A program made the translations under genes and the position numbers. From an uncultured Schlesneria sp. (GTDB taxonomy: Bacteria; Planctomycetota; Planctomycetia; Planctomycetales; Planctomycetaceae), in NCBI GenBank assembly GCA_903840265.1, contig CAIMFH010000070.1:1-50499 (forward strand): a stretch of 50,499 nt of DNA, written 5' to 3'. The notes beneath the pieces are model-generated. The model saw only the letters and a list, made by a program, of their open reading frames with translations, had not been told where the DNA came from and made no database searches. This document shows, in pieces, positions 27,752 to 37,060 of the stretch (position 1 is the stretch's first letter; each line of letters starts with the position of its first letter).

Positions 27752-30700
27752 GTGAATCACCGTCGCTTTTACTTGTTGCTGTGCTCGGCGGGCCTCATCG
27801 CGCTGAGCTTGCTGGTCGTCACGACGGACTCGGCCGAGCGACCGAAGAAGCCGATGCGTGAAACCGTCACGCTGCCGGTGGACAAGAACGCTCTGAAGCG
27901 ATTCGGCGCGATCGAGGACTACCTCGCCGAGAAGCGCTGGTCCGAAGCGATTGATTTGCTGCAGGAGATTGCTCAGACCGACGGACGCGCTTTGGTGCTG
28001 GCTCAACCGGGGACGGCAGGCGAATCTGCCGTTTATCTCAATGTTGCCACGCGCTGCAATATCCTGTTGTCGCAGTTGCCGCCCGAAGGTTTAGCGACCT
28101 ATCGGAAGAAGATCGATCCTCAAGCCAAGCGTTGGCTGGACCATTGGAAGCAGACCCGCGATGAGGCGGACCTGCAGCGTCTTGTTCGAGAAGCCTACCT
28201 CAGCAGTCTGGGTGATGAAGCTCTGTGGGCCTTGGGTGAAGCGGCGTGGGATCGCGGCGACCTCGCTTCGGCCAGGCTGTATTGGACGCAACTGGTTCCG
28301 TTGGGCCAGGAAGCTCGTGAAGCGAACCTGCCCACCGTGCTGCGGTATCCCGACAGCGACCTCGATCAGGCCGCGATTCTGGCTCGATTAGTGCTATGTA
28401 CGTTGCTGGAAGGAGAACGCAACCGCGCGGGAATCGAGGTCGAGCGTTTTGGAGAGCGGTTCCCTGATGCGACTGGCACACTGGCCGGGCGGCACGGGCG
28501 GTTCGTCGATCTGCTGAAGCAGATTTACGAGGAGTCTGCCCCGTGGAATCTGACCGGAGAAGCGATCGCCACATTCGGACTGAACAATGGTCGCAGCGGT
28601 ACGCTGCCGTCTAGCGTCGAAATTGGTGCCTCAAAATGGTCACGGCCCTTGCCGAGCAATCGATCAGCGACGGCCTCGGATCGAGGGCCACTTAGTTACC
28701 ACCCCGTCACTTACGAAGACTTTGTGTTCGTGAACAATGCCCGATCGATCTGGGCTTGGAATCTGCTGACAGGCGAGCCCGCCTGGGCATCTGACCGTGG
28801 TACGGCCGAGATCTACCCACCGGCCCCCGACGATATCACAGGACTACCTCAACAGAAGGGAAACATCGGTGTCCCTCATTACACGATGACGATTGCCGAC
28901 GGACGGCTGTACGCCCGCATGGGCTCGGCGATTACGAATGTCGCGGAAGGGGAAGGGACGGCTGATAGCGAACTAGTCTGCCTGGATGTTGCCCACGGCC
29001 AGGGGAAGCTGGTCTGGAAGGTGGCTGCTCACGAATTGATCAAGGAAGAACACACGTGGCGGTTCGAAGGTTCGCCATTGATTCTGGCAGGCCGAGCCTA
29101 CGTGGTGCTAAGCCGACGGCCTCAATTGGAATTCGCGATCGCCTGCCTGGAAGCGTCCAGTGGAGCGTTGCTGTGGCACCGGCCCGTGGTGTTTGCTCGA
29201 GGGAATGTCGAAGAGCATCAAAATCGAGTCAGCCACTTGTTGCTGTCCACGGGTGCCGGCAAATTATTTCTTTCGACAGACGCCGGAGCCATCATCGCCG
29301 TAAACGCCAAGGACGGGCGGCTGGATTGGGCCGTCTCCTACGAGAGCGTCGTGATTGACAAAGCGCCGCTGCAAACGAAGTCGTTACAGGGATTGGTGCC
29401 GGCGATGTTTCACGAAGGATTCGTATTTGTCGCACCCAACGACTGTAGTCGGCTGTTCTGCATTGAAGCCGATTCGGGACGGGTGCGCTGGCAGCTGAAG
29501 CAGCCAGAACCGGCACGAGAACGATGGCGACATCTGCTGGGCGTTGTGCCGGGTGGAGACGCCGGTCGCTTGATTGTTAGCGGAACAACGCTGTCGTCGA
29601 TCGATATCGCGACCAAGACGATTGTTTTCGGCCCGCGAAGCAGCGGAACCGGAAATCGACAGTCCCTGCCTGAGACCGACCGAGGTTTTGGCCGCGGTGT
29701 GATCGCCGGAAGGGTAATCATGTGGCCGACGCTGGAATCGATCAAAATTGTCGACTCCACAACGGGCACTACGATCGGAAATAAGCCGCTGCACGCTGCC
29801 GGCGCTGCCGAAACAGGAGGCAACTTAGCAGTTTCTCAGGGGATGTTATTGGTGGCACAGCCAGAGCGATTGGTGGTCTATTGCGAATATAGCCTGCTGA
29901 AGCGGCGACTGGAAAAGCAGATTTCCGAAATCAAGACGGATGATCAATTCGCGAACCTGCTACTCGCCTCGGCGAACAGCGATCGGCGACAATCTCTGGC
30001 CTACTTGTATGGAAAACTGTCGGATCTGGAGTTTGCTCAAGGAAACCTGGGGGCGGCCATTGCAGCGCTGCGCGATGCGATCGGCAGCGATGAACAAACT
30101 GATCAATCGGCAGCATCGCGATCCAGGCTGCGATTGATGGAGTTGCTGCGCCAAGCAGGTCGAACGGCGATGTCCGAGGGACACGTCGCCGTGGCCGTCG
30201 AACATCTGGCTGAGGCGCGGGATTTGGCGGTTGAGCCCGGCGAGGTCGCGGCAATCTTGATGGAACTGGCCAAGTCGGAGCTGGCGCGGAATCGGCCTGT
30301 GGCAGCGGTGGAACATTGGCAGGAGATTTTGGACGACAGTCGTATTCGCGACGCTTCTACTGCGGACTCGACCTTCGGGTCCGTCGCAGAGAAGGCGATT
30401 TCCGATTTAATCCACGATCGCGGCCGAGCGGTCTTTTCCGAAGTTGAGCATCGGGCCGCCGAAGAAATATCGTCATTGCTGGCAGCGAAAGATCTCGTTG
30501 GTCTACGCCAGACTTTACAAAAATACCCGCAGGCCCAGGCGACGGCTGTGGCCTGGCATGACCTGGCGGCGATGGAGCGCAGTGCCGGCCAATTCAATAG
30601 TGCCTTGGCCATTCAAACCCAACTGATGAATCAAGCGGTTCTGCCCCGCGAACAAGCCGCAGCAATGGCAGACCGGGCCAACACTCTGGAAGCTGGAGGA

Positions 30701-32155
30701 TACTGGCGTGCGGCACAAAATACCTGGAAGCAACTTCTGTCGAACAAATACGCGACGCTGGACATTGAATTTGAAGGGGCGAAACACAAAGTCTCGGAAC
30801 TGGCTCAGCAACGACTCGCCAACCCGGTCTATCGGCGGTATGACGCTCTCGAACAGATTTCCTTTCGACATCTCGAGCGAAGCTGGGTCGCACCACTCGC
30901 TTTCGCAGATCGGGAAGCTGGTGCCAACATCCTTGTTCCGCAGGGCCTACCACCTTCGCTGGAACTTACCAGCATCCTTGTTCGTCCGCGCGCATCGGCC
31001 GATTCGCGCTGGGACTGCGTTGAGCGTGCGACGGGCCATGTGCGATGGAGTCGATCCTGGACGATTGCGCCGCAGTGGTCTGCCTATGGGGATTCACATT
31101 TGCTGATCGCCATCGAAGATCGATTGATGGCGCTCACTTTGGAATCGGGACAGGAACTGTGGTCCGTCCCACTGAGCACAGCGTCCGGCAAAAATCGGAC
31201 AATCACTGGTATGGATCCCGGCAATCGAATCGTGGACGATCGCTCCTCAAAAGTGCCACCCATTCGACTCTGCGTTCGTGATCACTTCATCGCGGCTTTT
31301 GATCCGCTCGCGGGAGTCACTCTGATTGATGCGCAAGTCGGCAAGGTGTTGTGGACGTTCGTGCCGCCTCGAGGAAAGCTGCAACGTCAATGGTCTTGCG
31401 GAGACCGACAGATCCTTCTGCAAACGTTGCAGCCATCGATCACCTGGATGTTGGACATCGCCGCCGAACGCCGAGTAACTGAAAATCCTGGTTCCACAGA
31501 GCCATGGTTGTGGGGGCCTGAAGTTGACGACGCAGAATCCATGGTGACGGTGAATACGGATCGAAATATTGAATCAATGGTCACTCAGTCTGGACGAACC
31601 CGCTGGGTCTATCAGGGCGGAATGTCGTTCGCTCATACCGATCCCTATTTGTGGTCTGCCGGATCACGATTGTTGCTGACGGTCGATGGAATGACATTGG
31701 CTGGCGTGAATCGAGCGACGGGGCATTCCGACTGGTCCGTGGGGATCGCTGGCCGCCCCTTTGAACATCCAGCGCAGCAAGTGATTGCGACGAACGACAA
31801 CGCATACGCCGCCAGCCAAGGCTTGCTGCGACGGATCTCACTAAGGTATGGCACGTGTGAGTGGGAACAGTTTCTAGGTAGCGCAGCAGAACAGTGGCGA
31901 GTGGCTGCCAGCCATGACTCGGTCGCGGCTTGGCCTGTCGACGCTATGGAACCGCATAAACAGCAGGCGTCGTTCGTTGTCTGGTGCGATGCGAACGACG
32001 GACGCATCCTGCAACGTCTGAATCTGCCCAAGGGCGAGCGAGTCGTTAACGCTATCGGTGATGAACAGGGGTGGCTGGTTCAGACGAATCAGAACCTCAT
32101 TGCCTTTCGCTCGTCTGGCGAGCGGCAAGCCGTCGCTACCGCCGACAAGCAGTAA
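27752..32155 (+). CDS. giant PQQ-propeller and TPR protein, exported
   Basis: About 1467 residues. A signal or anchor segment (FYLLLCSAGLIALSLLVV) precedes a helical region, then a beta-propeller of the quinoprotein-like type with repeated VSHLLLSTGAGKLFLSTDAG and GRLDWAVSYESV patterns. From about residue 730 to 1030 the protein is tetratricopeptide-like (AIAALRDAIGSDEQTDQSAA, VEHLAEARDLAVEPGEVAAI, VEHWQEIL). A second propeller follows (GQELWSVPLS, GKVLWTFVPPR, SGRTRWVYQGGM). Start: GTG 27752 with GGAAGAGG just upstream, preferred over TTG 27725. Probably a periplasmic or outer-envelope scaffold; PQQ binding is not implied by the fold. It is the last gene of the string. Confidence 0.75.
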   Translation: MNHRRFYLLLCSAGLIALSLLVVTTDSAERPKKPMRETVTLPVDKNALKRFGAIEDYLAEKRWSEAIDLLQEIAQTDGRALVLAQPGTAGESAVYLNVATRCNILLSQLPPEGLATYRKKIDPQAKRWLDHWKQTRDEADLQRLVREAYLSSLGDEALWALGEAAWDRGDLASARLYWTQLVPLGQEAREANLPTVLRYPDSDLDQAAILARLVLCTLLEGERNRAGIEVERFGERFPDATGTLAGRHGRFVDLLKQIYEESAPWNLTGEAIATFGLNNGRSGTLPSSVEIGASKWSRPLPSNRSATASDRGPLSYHPVTYEDFVFVNNARSIWAWNLLTGEPAWASDRGTAEIYPPAPDDITGLPQQKGNIGVPHYTMTIADGRLYARMGSAITNVAEGEGTADSELVCLDVAHGQGKLVWKVAAHELIKEEHTWRFEGSPLILAGRAYVVLSRRPQLEFAIACLEASSGALLWHRPVVFARGNVEEHQNRVSHLLLSTGAGKLFLSTDAGAIIAVNAKDGRLDWAVSYESVVIDKAPLQTKSLQGLVPAMFHEGFVFVAPNDCSRLFCIEADSGRVRWQLKQPEPARERWRHLLGVVPGGDAGRLIVSGTTLSSIDIATKTIVFGPRSSGTGNRQSLPETDRGFGRGVIAGRVIMWPTLESIKIVDSTTGTTIGNKPLHAAGAAETGGNLAVSQGMLLVAQPERLVVYCEYSLLKRRLEKQISEIKTDDQFANLLLASANSDRRQSLAYLYGKLSDLEFAQGNLGAAIAALRDAIGSDEQTDQSAASRSRLRLMELLRQAGRTAMSEGHVAVAVEHLAEARDLAVEPGEVAAILMELAKSELARNRPVAAVEHWQEILDDSRIRDASTADSTFGSVAEKAISDLIHDRGRAVFSEVEHRAAEEISSLLAAKDLVGLRQTLQKYPQAQATAVAWHDLAAMERSAGQFNSALAIQTQLMNQAVLPREQAAAMADRANTLEAGGYWRAAQNTWKQLLSNKYATLDIEFEGAKHKVSELAQQRLANPVYRRYDALEQISFRHLERSWVAPLAFADREAGANILVPQGLPPSLELTSILVRPRASADSRWDCVERATGHVRWSRSWTIAPQWSAYGDSHLLIAIEDRLMALTLESGQELWSVPLSTASGKNRTITGMDPGNRIVDDRSSKVPPIRLCVRDHFIAAFDPLAGVTLIDAQVGKVLWTFVPPRGKLQRQWSCGDRQILLQTLQPSITWMLDIAAERRVTENPGSTEPWLWGPEVDDAESMVTVNTDRNIESMVTQSGRTRWVYQGGMSFAHTDPYLWSAGSRLLLTVDGMTLAGVNRATGHSDWSVGIAGRPFEHPAQQVIATNDNAYAASQGLLRRISLRYGTCEWEQFLGSAAEQWRVAASHDSVAAWPVDAMEPHKQQASFVVWCDANDGRILQRLNLPKGERVVNAIGDEQGWLVQTNQNLIAFRSSGERQAVATADKQ

Positions 32156-32179
32156 TGCATTCCCGCCGCGACCCGAAGA

Positions 32180-34474
32180 TCATTCCACAAACAAGAATTC
32201 GTTCGCGTTCAAAAGCGCGTGGCACAGGTCGATGAAGGCCTCGTCAAGATCCGAGTCTTTCACGCGATTGGCGTCCTCACCGGTCCGAGTCTGATCGGAA
32301 ATCGCGATCGTCTGTTGCTGATCGGCGATGAACTTTCGCGACACTTCCAGTTCACGTGAGCTGGGAGCTCGACCGAAGGCGATCTTCCAGGCCGTTGCGG
32401 TCTGAGCATCCGGGTCCGCGGAGTCAGCTTCGCTCTTGGCGCGTTGCGCCAGTTGCTTCGCGGCATCAAGAATCAAGCTGCTGTTGAGCAGCATCAGGGC
32501 TTGGGGGGCGATCGTCGTCGTGGTGCGGCAGCCGCACGTTTCGTGCATGTCGGGAAAATCGAACGCGGCCATTAACGGGTAAGGCAGGTTGCGCTTCGTA
32601 TAGATGTAAACAGAGCGCCGCGTTCGTTCGGGTGGTTCGCTCAGTTTCCAACCCCCTGCTCCAGCAAAGTTCGGTGGCAACTCGGGCCGAACGCCGGGGC
32701 CAAACATCGTGTCGTTCAAGGTTCCCGCGGAGGCCAGCCACGAATCGCGGATTCGTTCGGAAGAGAGACGCTGGCGAGGGAAACTGGAATAGATGTGCTG
32801 TGGCGACTGTTGCTCAGACGCAATCGCTTTCGAATCCGACTCATCGTCAGCAGATCGTGTGTTGCTGGCTTGGCGATAGGTGGCTGACATCACAATCAAG
32901 CGGTGCAGGTGCTTGGTGTCATAGCCTTGGGCAATAAATTCGGAGGTCAGCCAGTTCAACAGAGGGAGGTGCGACGGGGCGGGAGTCAGCACGCCGAAAT
33001 CGTTGGCATTGTCGACCAGGCCGCGGCCGAAATGTCCCTGCCAGAGACGATTCACCCAGACTCGATGAGTGAGCGGATGGTCGGCCGAAGTCAGCCACTT
33101 GGCCAGGACCGAGCGGCGGCCGGAAGAGCGATCGCTGGGGGGGATGAAGGTCGGCGGGTCCACAGTCTCCGCCTTCCGCAGGATGGCGGGATAGTGCGGT
33201 GGCAGTTCATCCGTCGGTTGGTCGTAACTTCCTGAATCGAGCAGGTGCGTCTTCGGCGCTACAGTCGACAATTCGGCGACCGCCATGACGCTCGTTTCTC
33301 GCGGCGGCTTGGGTTGATGCTTGCGCGCCTCGGCAATCAGCTTCAGCAGTTCTTCCCGTCGAGCTTTCTTCTCATCACTCACATTTTTGGGAAGGTCGTC
33401 GTTCTTGTATTCCATTTGCCGTTCCGACCAGAACGCCAATTGCCGCTGCATTGTTGTCCGCTCTTCGGGCAGGCAGTCGATCGCGGCGAGCACGTCTTGA
33501 GGGAACTTCATTCGGCGATCGCCTGCCATCTTGATGCGAGCTTCCATTTCGATCGCATGCAGTTCGTGACGCAGGTCGGCCGTTTCATTCAGCCATTCCT
33601 GTCGACGATGCTGATACTCGGTCAACTGGTCATGCGACCCCACGGGGACTTTATCTTCGAGGACGATGCCCGAGAAGAACGCCTGCAACTGGTAGAAGTC
33701 GGTCTGCAGCAGCGGATCGAATTTGTGGTCGTGGCATTGAGCACAGCCGATCGAAAGTCCCAGGACGGCGGCTCCCAGGTTTCCCGTCAGATCATTCAGA
33801 GCCAGTTGGCGGGCGAGATGAATGTTGGACGCGTTGCTTTCATCGGCCCACATCCGGCAGTAACCGGTCGCCGTGAGGGCCTCGACGTTATCGGGAAACA
33901 ATTCGTCGCCCGCGAGTTGCTCCTGCAGGAACTGATCGTAAGGGAGTCCGCGGTTGAAGGCGCGAATCACATAGTCGCGATACTTGTAAGCCAGTGGTCG
34001 AGCCGGATCGGCGTTAAACCCGGCGGTCTCTGCGAAGCGCACCACGTCCAACCACATTCGCCCCCACGCTTCGCCGTAATGCGGGCTGGCGAGCAGCCGA
34101 TCGACCACTTTCAAATAGGCTTCCGGAGATTCATCAGCAAGAAACTCAGCAGCTTCGGCGGGGGTCGGTGGCAAGCCGATCAGATCAAAGTTGACTCGTC
34201 GTAGCAGAGTCAGCTTGTCGGCTGGCTTCGAGAATTCGAGCCCATCCTTCTGGAGGGCGGACAAAACAAACGAATCGATCTCATTGAGTGGCTGCGATGG
34301 AGTGGGCTCGGACGTGGTCGGGATTGCTCGCCGCGAGACCGGTTGAAAGGCCCAGTGACCGCGTTCGGTCTCAGAAAACTTCGGCAGGTCAGTGCCGTAT
34401 CCGTTCGCGTGAATGCACAGCAGCAGACACAATCCCACGAACCCGCACAGTTTCACATTCGGACGAGGAACCAT
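32180..34474 (-). CDS. DUF1549/DUF1553 domain protein (planctomycete cytochrome-associated family)
   Basis: About 764 residues from ATG 34474, with GGGAG roughly ten bases upstream. After a hydrophobic signal (LCGFVGLCLLLCIHANGYG), a DUF1549 domain shows LRRVNFDLIGLPPTPAEAAE and WLDVVRFAETAGF with CAQCHDHKFDPL. A DUF1553 domain then carries WVNRLWQGHFGRGLVDNAND and FDFPDMHETCGCRT. The N-terminal cytochrome module found in some members is absent. These proteins are abundant in planctomycetes and usually pair with a DUF1501 protein; none is seen here. Function is unproven, with envelope-associated degradation of complex polysaccharides often suggested. An alternative upstream start is at 34522. 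Confidence 0.85.
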   Translation of the reverse strand: MVPRPNVKLCGFVGLCLLLCIHANGYGTDLPKFSETERGHWAFQPVSRRAIPTTSEPTPSQPLNEIDSFVLSALQKDGLEFSKPADKLTLLRRVNFDLIGLPPTPAEAAEFLADESPEAYLKVVDRLLASPHYGEAWGRMWLDVVRFAETAGFNADPARPLAYKYRDYVIRAFNRGLPYDQFLQEQLAGDELFPDNVEALTATGYCRMWADESNASNIHLARQLALNDLTGNLGAAVLGLSIGCAQCHDHKFDPLLQTDFYQLQAFFSGIVLEDKVPVGSHDQLTEYQHRRQEWLNETADLRHELHAIEMEARIKMAGDRRMKFPQDVLAAIDCLPEERTTMQRQLAFWSERQMEYKNDDLPKNVSDEKKARREELLKLIAEARKHQPKPPRETSVMAVAELSTVAPKTHLLDSGSYDQPTDELPPHYPAILRKAETVDPPTFIPPSDRSSGRRSVLAKWLTSADHPLTHRVWVNRLWQGHFGRGLVDNANDFGVLTPAPSHLPLLNWLTSEFIAQGYDTKHLHRLIVMSATYRQASNTRSADDESDSKAIASEQQSPQHIYSSFPRQRLSSERIRDSWLASAGTLNDTMFGPGVRPELPPNFAGAGGWKLSEPPERTRRSVYIYTKRNLPYPLMAAFDFPDMHETCGCRTTTTIAPQALMLLNSSLILDAAKQLAQRAKSEADSADPDAQTATAWKIAFGRAPSSRELEVSRKFIADQQQTIAISDQTRTGEDANRVKDSDLDEAFIDLCHALLNANEFLFVE

Positions 34475-34667
34475 CAGGAAAAATCTCCCGAATCGGCAAG
34501 CGAGATTGGCAGGCTTCGGCATTGAAGTACGCGGGGAAAGTATACCGCGAAGATTTGCACCTGCGAAACTGACAAGTTCCAGACCATTGCGAAATTGTGG
34601 TCGGACGACGCCGGTTTGCTCGGATTATCCATGCCGGAGTCGGAGGGATGCCAACGTACGAGCTTGG

Positions 34668-34708
34668 AAAAGAAAGAGACCACGACATCTTGTGGATGTC
34701 GTGGTCTC
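34668..34708 (-). terminator. strong intrinsic terminator
   Basis: GAGACCACGACATC (34676-34689) pairs with GATGTCGTGGTCTC (34695-34708), a perfect 14-bp stem with a 5-base loop. Read on the minus strand the hairpin is followed by TTTCTTTT (34668-34675). It ends the candidate RNA at 34668-34856. The next minus-strand gene begins about 190 bases further on, so attenuation of that gene is the alternative role. Confidence 0.9.
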
Positions 34709-34856
34709 GTAATCGCTTATCGGACAAGTGGATCGCGACGGTGGAGTCGCAAGAGTTGAGCGGGATCCGGTAGTGACTAGCACTCACCGTTGAATCGATC
34801 CGAGCCCACAAATAAGGTTTGGCACCTCCGGCGGAATCATGTATGTCCGATAAAGC
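34668..34856 (-). ncRNA. candidate structured RNA of about 190 nt (6S-like topology)
   Basis: No protein is convincing here, but the minus strand shows a complete small transcription unit. A TTGTGA/TATAAC promoter with a 17-base spacer predicts a start near 34856, exactly where the 5' arm of a long closing stem begins (34844-34856). That arm pairs with 34715-34726 over 12 base pairs with one bulge. Inside are a hairpin at 34768-34789 and a small hairpin at 34735-34750 on the 3' side. A 14-bp terminator with a T-tract closes the unit. Length, closing stem, large interior and 3'-side hairpin resemble 6S RNA. No diagnostic 6S, SRP, RNase P or tmRNA motif was recognised, so identity is tentative; a leader/attenuator of the DUF1549 gene is the alternative. 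Confidence 0.5.
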
Positions 34857-34862
34857 GGGCGG

Positions 34863-34891
34863 GTTATAGGCCTTCCCCGCAACGTTCACAA
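34863..34891 (-). promoter_or_regulatory. sigma-70-type promoter of the candidate RNA
   Basis: On the minus strand, -35 TTGTGA (34886-34891) and -10 TATAAC (34863-34868) are separated by 17 bases. The predicted start near 34856 coincides with the first base of the closing stem of the RNA. Confidence 0.65.
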
Positions 34892-34907
34892 GACGGGATT
34901 CTTAAGG

Positions 34908-34979
34908 AAAAGCCACTGCGCGCCACAACGTCATCTGTTGCCGGGAATAGGAGCGAATTCTGCCGTTCAAGTGGCTTTT
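34908..34979 (-). terminator. possible long-loop terminator of the peptide ABC ATPase gene
   Basis: AGTGGCTTTT (34970-34979), overlapping the gene's stop codon, can pair with AAAAGCCACT (34908-34917) over ten base pairs. The 52-base loop is long for an intrinsic terminator, but the minus-strand arm ends in TTTTCCTT. It would separate the ABC gene from the candidate RNA's own promoter. Confidence 0.4.
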
Positions 34980-36834
34980 ACTTTGCCGTTGCCAGTTGCT
35001 CTTTCAATTGCCGTTCGCGCCGTTCGATCGCTTCCAGTGACGGTTGCGGAATCGCGGCGATCAGCCGTTGAGTGTATTCGTTCTGAGGGTTGGCGTAGAT
35101 CTCGTCCGATGGCCCAAACTCGATGATCTTTCCGGCATTCATCACGGCCATCATGTCAGACATGAATTTCACGACGCTCAGATCATGGCTGATGAAGATG
35201 TATGTCAGGCCGCGCTTTTCCTGAAGGTCCTTCAACAGGTTCAACACTTGAGCCTGAACGGAGACATCGAGAGCCGACACGGACTCATCACAAATGAGAA
35301 AATCGGGTTCCACAGCCAAGGCCCGGGCAATGCACAGCCGCTGACGCTGGCCCCCTGAGAACTCGTGAGGGTAGCGCTGCAGATGTTCGGCCAGTAGCCC
35401 GACTTCCTCCAGCAGGTTGGCGGATTTATCGCGGCGATCCTGAGAGCTTGAACCGAGTCGATGAACGCTCATCGCTTCCGTCAACATCGCCTCGACGGTC
35501 ATCCGCGGATTCAACGAACTGTAGGGGTCCTGAAAAATAATCTGCATGCGCCGACGTTCACGACGTAAAGCCGCCCCCTGAAGGCTAGCCCAATCGAGTC
35601 CTTCGAACATCACGCTGCCGCCGGTCATCCGAACCAGCCGCAGGATGGCTCGACCTGTAGTCGTCTTGCCGCAGCCCGATTCACCGACCAGGCCCAGAGT
35701 CTGGCCCTTGTAGACTTCGAAGCTGATGCCATCGACAGCCTTGACGTGCGAGACGGTTCGTCGGAGCAAACCCTTCTTGATCGGGTAGTAGACCTGCAGG
35801 TCTTTGACCTGCAACAGTGGTTGCTGGTTGGCAGGGACGTAGCTCACCAGCGTACTGGCCGAGTGGTTTGCCGCACCGGCCGCATCAGGTTCGGGCTTGG
35901 GATGCAACAATCGTCCTCGTCCGCGGCCTTCGATTTCCGCGAGACGCTCGGGCGACAACTGCTTCTCGGTAATGATCAAGTGGCCGTCGTCATCGACGGT
36001 CGACGTCATGAAGTCGGCCACTGTGGGCAATCGGCGCCGAGTCGTCTGCAGGCGAGGTCGGCACGCCAGCAGTCCCTTGGTGTAGGGATGCTGAGGGTTC
36101 GCGAAGATGTTTCTGGCCGTGTTGTATTCCACGAGCTTGCCGCGATACATCACGGCGACTTCGTCGGCGATCTCGGCGATGACTCCCAGGTCGTGCGTGA
36201 TAAACAGAATCGCCATCCCGCGTTCGTCGCGCAGCTTGCGAATCAGCGCCAGGATCTGAGCTTGGATCGTCACGTCCAGCGCGGTCGTCGGTTCGTCGGC
36301 AATCAACAGTTTCGGATTGCACGACAGGGCCATCGCGATCATTACGCGCTGCTTCTGCCCGCCGGACATTTCATGCGGATACTTGTCCAACGACATCTCA
36401 GGATCGGGGATGCCGACTTCGCGGAACAGGTCGAGCGCCCGCTGCCGGGCCTGAGCACGCGTCAAGTTTTCGTGCAGCAGGACCGCTTCAGCGACTTGAT
36501 CGCCGACTCGATAAACCGGGTTCAGTGATGTGCCGGGCTCTTGGAAAATCATCGCGATGTCTTTGCCGCGAATCGCTGGCATCGCGTTGCGCGGTAGTTG
36601 GACTAGATCGCGGCCCAAGAATGAAATGCGGCCCCCTGCGATCGTCGCGCCGACATCGGGAAGCAGACGCATGATCGTGAGCGAAGTAACCGATTTCCCT
36701 GAGCCGGATTCCCCCACTAGCCCTAACGTCTCGCCCAGGCGAATCTTGACGGATAAGTCGTCAACGGCTTTGACCGTTCCCGCCTCGGTGCGGAAATAAG
36801 TCTTCAGACCCTCAATTTCCAGCAATTCGGTCAT
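34978..36834 (-). CDS. peptide/nickel ABC transporter, fused two-domain ATP-binding protein (DppD-DppF / GsiA type)
   Basis: A 618-residue cytoplasmic protein that fuses the two ATPases of an oligopeptide importer. Domain 1 has Walker [15 protein letters not shown] at about residue 40, signature [16 protein letters not shown] and Walker [14 protein letters not shown] linker near residue 300 follows. Domain 2 has [30 protein letters not shown] and [12 protein letters not shown]. Both carry the C-terminal extension of peptide ABC ATPases ([12 protein letters not shown] and [12 protein letters not shown]). No permease or binding-protein gene is next to it, so the transporter would be assembled from elsewhere. 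A perfect 17-bp dyad overlaps its candidate promoter. Fused forms are known (GsiA, YejF), so the fusion is not novel. Confidence 0.88.
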   Translation of the reverse strand: MTELLEIEGLKTYFRTEAGTVKAVDDLSVKIRLGETLGLVGESGSGKSVTSLTIMRLLPDVGATIAGGRISFLGRDLVQLPRNAMPAIRGKDIAMIFQEPGTSLNPVYRVGDQVAEAVLLHENLTRAQARQRALDLFREVGIPDPEMSLDKYPHEMSGGQKQRVMIAMALSCNPKLLIADEPTTALDVTIQAQILALIRKLRDERGMAILFITHDLGVIAEIADEVAVMYRGKLVEYNTARNIFANPQHPYTKGLLACRPRLQTTRRRLPTVADFMTSTVDDDGHLIITEKQLSPERLAEIEGRGRGRLLHPKPEPDAAGAANHSASTLVSYVPANQQPLLQVKDLQVYYPIKKGLLRRTVSHVKAVDGISFEVYKGQTLGLVGESGCGKTTTGRAILRLVRMTGGSVMFEGLDWASLQGAALRRERRRMQIIFQDPYSSLNPRMTVEAMLTEAMSVHRLGSSSQDRRDKSANLLEEVGLLAEHLQRYPHEFSGGQRQRLCIARALAVEPDFLICDESVSALDVSVQAQVLNLLKDLQEKRGLTYIFISHDLSVVKFMSDMMAVMNAGKIIEFGPSDEIYANPQNEYTQRLIAAIPQPSLEAIERRERQLKEQLATAK

Positions 36835-36874
36835 CCGTTAGTCCATCAGTGTCGCGACATGCATTCGGTCCTTC

Positions 36875-36902
36875 TTTACACTGCCAGTGTAACTGCAGCC
36901 AA
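36875..36902 (-). promoter_or_regulatory. candidate promoter with perfect operator-like dyad TTACACTGCCAGTGTAA
   Basis: A perfect inverted repeat (36876-36892) of two 8-base arms around one central base. On the minus strand it overlaps a possible promoter, -35 TTGGCT (36897-36902) and -10 TGTAAA (36875-36880) with a 16-base spacer, upstream of the peptide ABC ATPase gene. A dimeric repressor binding over the -10 would block transcription. The cognate regulator is unknown. Confidence 0.5.
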
Positions 36903-37060
36903 CGCCGCTACCAATTCAGATCAGCAGCCCTTTTGGAGATCACGAGGATTCCGAAGCGGATCGGTTCGTCGGAACGGGATACCTCCTTGCTCTCCGATCT
37001 CCTGCCATTCACAATAGACGCGTGATCAATCGTATTGTTCTGAGTTTGAAGTCGCTGCCC

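Noticed and set aside
33245-34204. 319-codon open frame on the plus strand inside the DUF1549/DUF1553 gene
   Set aside because: It is the antisense of a clear DUF1549 protein and lacks family motifs; the amino-acid composition looks like a frame shadow.
34709-34860. Specific identification of the candidate RNA as tmRNA, RNase P RNA or SRP RNA
   Set aside because: No tRNA-like acceptor end, P4-type core or SRP GGAA-tetraloop motif is visible. Only the general 6S-like layout fits, and it was therefore left as a candidate.
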